Source: Lachnospiraceae bacterium
Lineage (GTDB): Bacteria; Bacillota; Clostridia; Lachnospirales; Lachnospiraceae
DNA length: 39,976 bases
Direction of reading: 5' to 3'
NCBI GenBank assembly: GCA_022791815.1
Contig: JAAVZU010000109.1
Coordinates: 1 to 39,976, forward strand
The notes below the pieces were generated by a model that saw only the letters and a list, made by a program, of their open reading frames with translations, was not told where the DNA came from and searched no databases. Numbering within the stretch: the first letter of the stretch is position 1; every line of letters begins with the position of its first letter. The translations under genes and the position numbers were made by a program. Below, in pieces: positions 34,251-39,976 of the stretch.

Positions 34251-35738
34251 ATGGAAAGAAATTATTTACAAGAAAGAAAAATGAATTTAATTATGTGTGG
34301 TGTATGGGGATTTTTAATTCCAATTGCAGCATGTATATTTGTTATTTTGTTCCTAAAAGGGAATGTAAAAGATGCTTCTATTTTGTTGATGCCAGTTATT
34401 GCAACGGTAATCAGGGTATTTGAAGGAAAAATCGGAACAAAAGCCAAATATCTCTATGCCTGTATGATGCCAATATGTGGTGCTATTACAATGGTTGCAG
34501 ATGGAGAAGGCAGGTTCGCTGCTATGACACATGCATATTTCCTAAACACTATTATGATTATTATTTTTTATGATATTACACTATTAAAAGTAACAACAGG
34601 AGTTACCATTATTACAAATCTGATTACATTGCTTATATTCCAAAAAGCATATTTTAGTTTACATAATCCAATTGTATGGATATTTATTCTGATTGTTTAT
34701 ATACTTTTGGCAATTACTGTATATTTGATTATATCTTATACAAATTCTCTATATGCCAAGGTGAAGGAAAAGGAAAACGAGACAAAAGAAATTTTACGTA
34801 ATGTTCAGCAGTCCTTTGATAGTCTGGAAGAATCCTCTGCTAAGATATTTGATTCTCTTCAGGAATTTGAAGGCAATACAGAGGAGATTGCAGCATCTAT
34901 TCAGGAAATTACCAATAGTGCAGATATGCAAATTAATGAGGCAGAGGGAAGTCTTGCAGTATTTGGAAAATTAAATGAAAAGATTACAAACTCTGAAGAA
35001 CGCGTCAGCCAGACTGTAGAAACGATGAAAAATTTAAAAGAAAAAAATGACGAAGGAATTACAGCAATCAGAGTATTGTCAAAGAAGTTTGACGAAAACA
35101 TTAAGACTACGCAAATTGCTTCTGATGAGGTATCAGATTTGTCCCACAAGTCAAGTTCTATTGGTGGAATTATTGAAAGTATACGGGAAATTGCCGAACA
35201 GACTAATTTACTTGCATTGAATGCAGCAATTGAGGCAGCCAGAGCTGGAGAGGCTGGAAAAGGTTTTGCAGTAGTAGCAGATGAAATTAATTCTTTATCT
35301 GCACAATCTGCGGATGCAACAGGAAAAATTGACGCAATATTAAAAGATATTATTGAAACCGTAGAAGATACCCATAAGGTTATGGAGCGAAATAACGAGG
35401 TGGTAAATGATTCCAACGAGAAATTAGAGGATACCATTAAAATATTTAAGGATATATTGGAATCTTCAGAAGAAGTAATTAAAGTAACAGAATTGCTAAA
35501 GAGTGAACTTGCGGATATTGTACAAATTAAAGAACAGTTATTAGGAGCTATGGAACGAGTAGAGGATATTTCTAAAAAATCGGTGGGAACAACAGGAGAA
35601 ATCAGCGTAGCAACAGAAGAACAGGTAGCTGGATTGGATGTTATTGTAAAATCTATGCAAAATATGCAGGTAGGTATGGAAAAACTGTCCGATGTATTGC
35701 ATAGCAAAAAGGATAAAGAAGAAACTACAATGGCGTAA
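34251..35738 (+). CDS. Methyl-accepting chemotaxis-type receptor, membrane sensor
   Basis: A 495-residue receptor. The first ~170 residues hold about six transmembrane helices ([66 protein letters not shown]) with little outside loop. The input is thus probably a membrane-soluble or membrane-borne cue. There is no clear HAMP domain. A long coiled-coil signalling domain follows, with the conserved tip [34 protein letters not shown] (near 310-345), which contacts CheA/CheW. GGGGGG seven bases upstream supports ATG 34251 over ATG 34236. It sits 64 bases after the FabH-like gene, possibly sensing its product. Confidence 0.88.
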   Translation: MERNYLQERKMNLIMCGVWGFLIPIAACIFVILFLKGNVKDASILLMPVIATVIRVFEGKIGTKAKYLYACMMPICGAITMVADGEGRFAAMTHAYFLNTIMIIIFYDITLLKVTTGVTIITNLITLLIFQKAYFSLHNPIVWIFILIVYILLAITVYLIISYTNSLYAKVKEKENETKEILRNVQQSFDSLEESSAKIFDSLQEFEGNTEEIAASIQEITNSADMQINEAEGSLAVFGKLNEKITNSEERVSQTVETMKNLKEKNDEGITAIRVLSKKFDENIKTTQIASDEVSDLSHKSSSIGGIIESIREIAEQTNLLALNAAIEAARAGEAGKGFAVVADEINSLSAQSADATGKIDAILKDIIETVEDTHKVMERNNEVVNDSNEKLEDTIKIFKDILESSEEVIKVTELLKSELADIVQIKEQLLGAMERVEDISKKSVGTTGEISVATEEQVAGLDVIVKSMQNMQVGMEKLSDVLHSKKDKEETTMA

Positions 35739-35814
35739 AAGGGTATATTTATGTATAGTAGGAAAATGTGGGAATGTAGAAAGTTTTACAATAGTATCGT
35801 GAGAAGAAAAGACA

Positions 35815-35836
35815 CCCACCAGAAGTTGCTGGTGGG
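35815..35836. terminator. Hairpin after the receptor gene
   Basis: CCCACCAG and CTGGTGGG form an 8 bp GC-rich stem with loop AAGTTG. On the plus strand it lacks a T run. On the minus strand the tail is T-rich (TGTCTTTTCTTC). It may terminate the receptor transcript inefficiently. Confidence 0.45.
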
Positions 35837-36185
35837 GGTATAATGGGGGAGGGATTGGATATGGCACTTACTGTATATTTGAGTAAGAACAAAAAGTGTG
35901 TTATGAAAACGAAATGACTAAAAATTGGTTAAAGTAATGGTAAAATGTGAAATAATAGTATATAAAAGTGATGAGATATGAATGTATAAGAAAGAAAAAA
36001 TGATAAATGTAATAACGAATATTAACACTTCTTTCCTTTGTGTTATTTATAAAGTTGGATTATTTGAATATTCTTAAGGATAGTTATAAAAGGGGGGGAA
36101 ATTGGAGAGAGGTGAATTAGTCTGGATAGAGCGTATATGTTGGACGGTTGTAATTTTTTTTACATAAAAATAGACAGTGTAATCA

Positions 36186-36382
36186 ACATAAAAGTGGAGT
36201 TTGGAGAGGGTGAGGGCAAAGTGTTATTTGATAACATTGCTAAGAAAGATGTAGCATATAAACCGAAAGAGATTTGGGATTACCGATGTATGATACTCAT
36301 AATGCACTACAGGAGTTGAAACAGCCAAGGAAATATCCAATGGCAGAAAAAGTATAAAGCAATTAAGGATGCTTTGAAATAG
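36186..36382 (+). pseudogene. Decayed coding repeat, copy 1
   Basis: Begins ACATAAAAGTGGAGTTTGG and reads INIKVEFGEGEGK, then in another frame NALQELKQPRKYPMAEKV, with stops and shifts. The same blocks, in the same order and also broken, occur at 39479-39612 (KVEFGEGED, then VKELKQ, and EEKVEAIKEVLEYF). It appears to be the 3' end of a small conserved gene present twice, here with about 60 extra bases between the blocks. The family was not recognised. Confidence 0.6.
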
Positions 36383-36411
36383 TTTGAGGTTATAAAAAAA
36401 GAGGTGGAAAT

Positions 36412-37026
36412 ATGTTGGGGATTCACACAAATGGCTTTTTGGTGGCTTTTGATGGACCAAATGGTGTTGGCAAATCGACATTAATAGAAGCGATAAAAAA
36501 TAGGTTGGAGTTTAAAGGATATGATGTATATACAACAAAGGAACCAACCAATACAGAATTTGGTTCCTTTGTAAGAAAATTTGCTGAAAATCATTCGGGA
36601 GTAAGTTTGGCTTGTTTGGTTGCAGCAGATAGATATGAGCATATAAAAAATGAAATTTTACCTGAGTTGAATAAAGGAAAAATTGTTATTATAGATAGAT
36701 ATATTTTATCATCATTAATTCTACAACAAATGGATAATGTTAGTAATTCTTTTTTATTGGATTTAAATTCGGAGATTATAAAACCTAACTTGCAGGTGGC
36801 TGTGTTTGCAGATGAGGCTGTTTTACAAAAAAGATTGTCAGAACGAAAAGAACTAACAAGATTTGAAAGGGGAAATCAATCATATAATGAACTTTTTTAT
36901 ATGAAAAAAGGAATTGAAGAATTAGAGAAAAGAAATGTGGAGGTTATGTATATTAATAATAATTTTAATTTAGAAAACAACATAGAAAAGGTAGTTTCTT
37001 ATATTATTAATTGGAGGATGAAATGA
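36412..37026 (+). CDS. Thymidylate-kinase-like nucleotide kinase
   Basis: A 204-residue P-loop kinase of the thymidylate kinase family. Walker A is GPNGVGKST (residues 15-23). TKEPTNTEFGSFVR matches the substrate-side EP motif, IIDRYILSSLILQQ the DRY motif, and RKELTRFERG the LID region near 145. The length is normal. It overlaps the radical SAM gene by four bases (ATGA), so the two are translationally coupled. A housekeeping tmk would not normally be paired with such an enzyme. It therefore may phosphorylate a nucleotide or nucleotide analogue for, or from, the neighbour. AGAGGTGG precedes the start. The substrate specificity is inference. Confidence 0.85.
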   Translation: MLGIHTNGFLVAFDGPNGVGKSTLIEAIKNRLEFKGYDVYTTKEPTNTEFGSFVRKFAENHSGVSLACLVAADRYEHIKNEILPELNKGKIVIIDRYILSSLILQQMDNVSNSFLLDLNSEIIKPNLQVAVFADEAVLQKRLSERKELTRFERGNQSYNELFYMKKGIEELEKRNVEVMYINNNFNLENNIEKVVSYIINWRMK

Positions 37027-38354
37027 AAAAATTTATGTTAATCAATTCCCCGATTTTTTGGGATTCTACAAAGGAAAAAGAACAATATTTGTCACCATTA
37101 GGATTAGGGTATATAGCGACATATTTAGAGAAAGATAATATAGATGTTGAAGTTGTAGATTGTGTAAAAGAAAGAAAATCTGTATCAGATATAGTTTCTT
37201 ATATTAACAAAATTCAACCTGACTATATAGGTATCAATATTTTTACTCAGAATTTTGATATGGTTAAATATATTGTTGAGAATGTTAACATAAAATGTGA
37301 GTGTTTTATAGGAGGACAAGTTGTTAAAAGTATATATCATGAAATTTTACACTGGAAAGTCAAAAATATATTAAATATTATCATTGGTGAGGGTGAATTT
37401 ATTATTCCGAAGATTGTCTTGGGAAAATGTACTCAAAAAGCAGAAATACAAAGAGATTCTAAATTTGTTTATAGGGTGAATAAAGATTCAAAATATTTTC
37501 CAAAGGAAATCTCAGATATATTTCTAGATAGAAAATATTTAAGTAATGAAATCGTTGTTAATCACTATGGAAAGAAAGAAATAGGAATTATAACATCAAG
37601 AGGTTGTGCGTTTGATTGTGCATTTTGTGGTGGGGCTAAGAGTTTAAATCAGGATGTGATAACTAGATTTCGTACAGAAGATAGTATTGTAACAGAAATT
37701 CAAGAGATTTTATCTACATATCCAGATATACAAAGTATCCGTGTTTTAGATGATTTGTTTTTGCGTTGTAGTGACAGTATAGATATGGCGAATAATATTT
37801 TTTCTCAATTTCCACAGTTAAGTTGGCGTGGAATGGTACATGTTCTATCATTGGCAAATTCGAGTGAAAAAATAAAAGAGCTTAAAATTGGAAGATGTAA
37901 AGAATTATTTATTGGTATTGAATCTGGTTCAGAGGCTGTGAGAAAAAGAATAAATAAGTTGGGAAGTTCTAATGATATTGTAAAAGTTTCGCAAGAAATC
38001 TTGCAAAATGGAATTGATTTGAAAGGTTATTTCATATATGGTTTTCCTAATGAAACAAAGGATGATTTTAAAAAGACATTTGAATTAGCTAAAAGGTTAA
38101 AAGAAATATCATTAAAAACAAATGGAACATTTAGAACAAGTGTGTTTCAATTCAGACCTTATCATGGTACACAGTTATATAATGAAATTATGAAGAATAC
38201 AGGTATAATTCATGAATGTCAGTTTAATGATTCAATAAGCCAGTTTGAAGGAAGGTCTCAATTTAACTTTGACTTTGGAAATTATAGTATGGAATCTGAA
38301 GATTTATTAAATGAATATATAATCAAAACTCAGGAATTAACAGGAGAAGAATAA
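37023..38354 (+). CDS. Cobalamin-binding-type radical SAM enzyme
   Basis: A 443-residue enzyme. The N-terminal ~130 residues have the B12-binding-type Rossmann fold seen in BchE-like and class B radical SAM proteins (SPLGLGYIATYLEKDNIDVEVVD, PDYIGINIFTQN, CFIGGQVVKS). The DxHxxG cobalamin-ligand motif is not evident. The radical SAM core follows with SRGCAFDCAFCGG, Cys195, Cys199 and Cys202 binding the 4Fe-4S cluster, then LDDLF, GIESGSEAVRKRINK and YFIYGFPNET. It starts at ATG 37023, overlapping the kinase stop, with GGAGG five bases before. Coupling to a nucleotide kinase points to a nucleotide-like substrate, as in B12-type OxsB. The substrate is unknown. Confidence 0.85.
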   Translation: MKKFMLINSPIFWDSTKEKEQYLSPLGLGYIATYLEKDNIDVEVVDCVKERKSVSDIVSYINKIQPDYIGINIFTQNFDMVKYIVENVNIKCECFIGGQVVKSIYHEILHWKVKNILNIIIGEGEFIIPKIVLGKCTQKAEIQRDSKFVYRVNKDSKYFPKEISDIFLDRKYLSNEIVVNHYGKKEIGIITSRGCAFDCAFCGGAKSLNQDVITRFRTEDSIVTEIQEILSTYPDIQSIRVLDDLFLRCSDSIDMANNIFSQFPQLSWRGMVHVLSLANSSEKIKELKIGRCKELFIGIESGSEAVRKRINKLGSSNDIVKVSQEILQNGIDLKGYFIYGFPNETKDDFKKTFELAKRLKEISLKTNGTFRTSVFQFRPYHGTQLYNEIMKNTGIIHECQFNDSISQFEGRSQFNFDFGNYSMESEDLLNEYIIKTQELTGEE

Positions 38355-38520
38355 TGATTGGACAAATACGAAATGTCAAAATTGTAGTCTGTGTTTTAAC
38401 CCAAAGACCTTACTAGATGTAGAAAAGGAATATCAAATTTTTTGGGTGGGATTATCAGCTAAGAAAGTAATGTATGATATTGAATTTCCTTTGTTCCCAA
38501 ACACGTTAATTCAACAATAA
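38341..38520 (+). pseudogene. Cys-rich tail in a shifted frame after the radical SAM gene
   Basis: One frame over from the radical SAM gene, and overlapping its last codons, an open stretch reads NNDWTNTKCQNCSLCFNPKT and continues for ~40 more residues to PNTLIQQ and TAA 38520. It has no start codon or ribosome binding site of its own. Either the radical SAM protein was once longer and lost this Cys-x2-Cys-x2-Cys tail by a one-base shift, or the ending is reached by frameshifting, or it is the stump of another gene. Confidence 0.35.
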
Positions 38521-38739
38521 AAAAAGTAAAAATAGAATGAAAAAATGAAATGATAATAAATATAATTATAATAATATTAATATAATTTTTTATATTTATA
38601 TAAATAGTAATATTTATATTCGTGTTTATAAAATGAAATATATAATTATATATTGCTGAAAAGAAAAAGCGATTAGTTAATTATTGCATTATATATTATA
38701 AAATACATATTAGGAAGAAAATGAGAGGGAAGTGAACAA
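38521..38739 (+). other. Extremely AT-rich intergenic spacer
   Basis: About 220 bases of almost pure A and T with repeated TATAAT-like and AATATTA blocks, clearly more AT-rich than the flanking genes. Many -10-like sequences make a promoter call meaningless. It probably contains the promoter of the membrane protein at 38740 and may be strongly curved DNA. Confidence 0.4.
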
Positions 38740-39444
38740 ATGTATATACATATTATAGTATTAATTGTGATTTTGTTTTTTGTGTTTAATGCTGTATGGA
38801 AGAGTGAGTTATTAAAAAGCTTATTTTTTACTATTTGTTTTATTATAGTTCTATGGATAAATATTCCTTGCTTTGTTAGTATATCAAATATAGAACAAGG
38901 TAACAATTTGACAATGATTCCTTTTAATTTAAATGCTAAATTTGGTATTTTATATACTATATTTTCGAATATATTACTAGGAATTATTTTGTTTTTACAA
39001 TCAAAATTTACACACAAAGTAGAATGTTCGTATAGAGAAATAAAAAAGGTCTATGATGATTTTGGAAATGACGCAGTAGAATTGTATATTATTGGAAAGG
39101 ATTTAGATTTTTTATATGGAAAAAATTTTAAAAAACAAACAGATAGAATTGAGCACTTAAAAAACAAGTGTAAATTATTGTGTGAATCAACAACAGATGA
39201 GAATTTACTAAAATTGTACCGAAAGGTTTCAAAGCAGGGGGTGGAAATTAGATTTTGTATACAAAATGATAATATTACAAATTTAAAAGGACAAATTAAA
39301 ACGGATCAAAGAGGAATTAAAAAGGCTATTTTTACCTCAAGATTAAACAAAAAGTATCTTTTACTAAGTACTAATAATCAATTTTTAGTTTCGGCAATTT
39401 TAGAGAGATGTATTAAAGTATACCAGAAACAAGATGTGTCGTAA
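38740..39444 (+). CDS. Membrane protein with a cytoplasmic, PLD-like C-terminal domain
   Basis: A 234-residue protein. Three hydrophobic helices lie at about residues 2-20, 27-45 and 66-87, followed by a soluble domain (about 95-234). This contains ELYIIGKDLDFLY, HLKNKCKLLCE, KQGVEIRFC, NLKGQIKTD and KKYLLLSTNNQFLVSAI. The pattern of strands resembles half of a phospholipase-D-like fold, but the HxK motif is replaced by LKGQIK, so it may sense or bind rather than cut. No close family is recognised. It lies within the repeat-bounded block with the kinase and radical SAM genes. A membrane-bound partner or effector role is possible but is inference. GAGGG lies upstream of the ATG. Confidence 0.6.
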   Translation: MYIHIIVLIVILFFVFNAVWKSELLKSLFFTICFIIVLWINIPCFVSISNIEQGNNLTMIPFNLNAKFGILYTIFSNILLGIILFLQSKFTHKVECSYREIKKVYDDFGNDAVELYIIGKDLDFLYGKNFKKQTDRIEHLKNKCKLLCESTTDENLLKLYRKVSKQGVEIRFCIQNDNITNLKGQIKTDQRGIKKAIFTSRLNKKYLLLSTNNQFLVSAILERCIKVYQKQDVS

Positions 39445-39478
39445 GAGAATATATTTAATTAAAAGAATAATGTTATCT

Positions 39479-39612
39479 ACATAAAAGTGGAGTTTGGCGA
39501 GGGTGAGGATAAAGAGATGTTTGATGCTCCTAATGTGGTAAAGGAGTTGAAACAGCGAAACATCCAACTGAGGAGAAAGTGGAAGCGATAAAGGAGGTAT
39601 TGGAATATTTCA
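39479..39612 (+). pseudogene. Decayed coding repeat, copy 2
   Basis: Begins ACATAAAAGTGGAGTTTGG, as at 36186, then GAGGGTGAGG, AGGAGTTGAAACAGC and CATCCAAC-type blocks in the same order. It reads KVEFGEGED and EEKVEAIKEVLEYF in different frames. It lies just upstream of the ATPase gene, as copy 1 lies just upstream of the kinase gene. The two copies bracket the kinase/radical SAM/membrane protein block. Confidence 0.6.
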
Positions 39613-39650
39613 ACCTATTTTATTAGGTACAATTAGAAGGAGGAGTTGTA

Positions 39651-39976
39651 GTGAAACTTAAGAAGTTAGCAATTGCAAATTACAGACAATTTTCAAATGC
39701 TGTTATTAATTTTGATGATGAATTGACCATTTTAGCTGGTGCCAATAATAGTGGAAAAACATCTATTATTGAACTTTTTAAAAGATTGTTTAGAGATAGA
39801 AATTTTACAAAAGAGGATATTTCAGCAGGGTATTATTCAAAGTTACAGCATAATTTTATATCTGATATTGATAAAATATATGGTATTAGTTTGGATGAGA
39901 CGGAGTTTAGAGAAAATATTAAGAAAAAATTTTCATTAGATGATAAAAATAAATGGACAGCAGTTAAAATTGAAAT
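39651..39976 (+). CDS. OLD/AAA15-type ATPase, partial (runs off the window)
   Basis: Starts at GTG 39651, seven bases after AAGGAGG, and is open to the window end (about 108 residues visible). It begins KLKKLAIANYRQFSNAVINF and then ELTILAGANNSGKTSIIELF, the N-terminal strand and Walker A of SMC-like AAA ATPases of the OLD/RecF type. Such proteins usually continue into a coiled coil and, often, a TOPRIM nuclease domain. Members include OLD nucleases and the ATPase-nuclease GajA of Gabija defence. Whether this one has a TOPRIM domain cannot be seen. Its position next to the repeat-bounded block supports a defence-type setting. Confidence 0.8.
   Translation, partial: MKLKKLAIANYRQFSNAVINFDDELTILAGANNSGKTSIIELFKRLFRDRNFTKEDISAGYYSKLQHNFISDIDKIYGISLDETEFRENIKKKFSLDDKNKWTAVKIE

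Larger units (their letters stand above)
35739..36411 (+). other. Gene-poor stretch with a hairpin and a decayed repeat
   Basis: No intact gene was found. It contains a terminator-like hairpin (35815-35836), a weak TAACAC/GTGTTA hairpin near 36026-36046, and a decayed coding-like repeat (36186-36382) that recurs at 39479. A 60-residue frame from 36137 overlaps the repeat but is broken relative to the other copy. Confidence 0.5.

Noticed and set aside
34901-35707. Long minus-strand open frame (268 codons) opposite the chemoreceptor gene
   Set aside because: The plus-strand protein is a clear receptor with the conserved tip; the opposite frame is Ser-rich, low in complexity and has no recognisable domain.
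36137-36319. A 60-codon gene before the kinase
   Set aside because: Its second half is the decayed repeat also found at 39479 and loses frame relative to it, so it is treated as a remnant.
36412-38354. Prokaryotic viperin with its nucleotide kinase
   Set aside because: The kinase neighbour fits, but the radical SAM protein has a B12-binding-type N-terminal domain and BchE-like motifs and lacks the viperin-specific sequence around the Cys cluster, so it is not a viperin.
38673-39017. Minus-strand 114-codon frame over the membrane protein gene
   Set aside because: It overlaps a plus-strand gene with clear transmembrane helices and extends into the AT-rich spacer; no ribosome binding site fits it.

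Overview
The window looks like chromosomal DNA of a low-GC, Gram-positive gut anaerobe, most likely a Lachnospiraceae member (Roseburia/Eubacterium/Butyrivibrio type). The reasons are strongly AT-biased codon use, strong GGAGG-type ribosome binding sites, a large secreted starch-degrading GH13 enzyme with CBM26-like modules, secreted proteins with lysine-rich Ig-like tails, CDP-glycerol-dependent cell-surface polymer genes, and SbcCD behind an apparent SOS box. The family assignment rests on protein style and is inference. No tRNA, rRNA, CRISPR array or intact transposase was seen.

Layout. 1-1230: a PadR regulator on the minus strand, divergent from a MarR regulator. 1240-3155: MarR then citrate synthase, with near-identical palindromes at the marR promoter and in front of the citrate synthase gene, so MarR probably controls both. 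3208-7836: a 1542-residue secreted alpha-amylase. 7937-8873: a secreted Ig-like/barnase ribonuclease and its barstar inhibitor, whose 3' end looks shortened next to a dense block of hairpin repeats (8900-9021). 9049-9588: a small kinase-like protein. 9841-21114: two paralogous pairs of CDP-glycerol glycerophosphotransferase-family enzymes (about 600 aa and about 1025 aa) with a membrane acyltransferase between them, probably making and decorating a phosphodiester surface polymer. 21154-26132: a large secreted 5'-nucleotidase-like phosphoesterase and a sulfotransferase-like protein. 26243-26574: a LytTR regulator remnant. 26752-31193: sbcD-sbcC. 31368-31681: an XRE regulator remnant. 32111-35738: alpha/beta hydrolase, two tiny reading frames, a FabH-like enzyme lacking the usual His/Asn pair, and a membrane chemoreceptor-like protein, behind a direct-repeat promoter of LytTR-activator type. 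36412-39976: a thymidylate-kinase-like gene translationally coupled to a cobalamin-type radical SAM gene, then a membrane protein, all lying between two decayed copies of one sequence, followed by an OLD/AAA15-type ATPase that runs off the window.

The two most interesting sets are (i) kinase/radical SAM/membrane protein/ATPase at the right edge, whose content and repeat-bounded position suggest an accessory, possibly defensive, nucleotide-modifying cassette, and (ii) the hydrolase/FabH-like/receptor operon, which could make and sense a small acyl-type signal. Both readings are inference. The repeated intergenic hairpins and the duplicated surface-polymer block are direct sequence observations.
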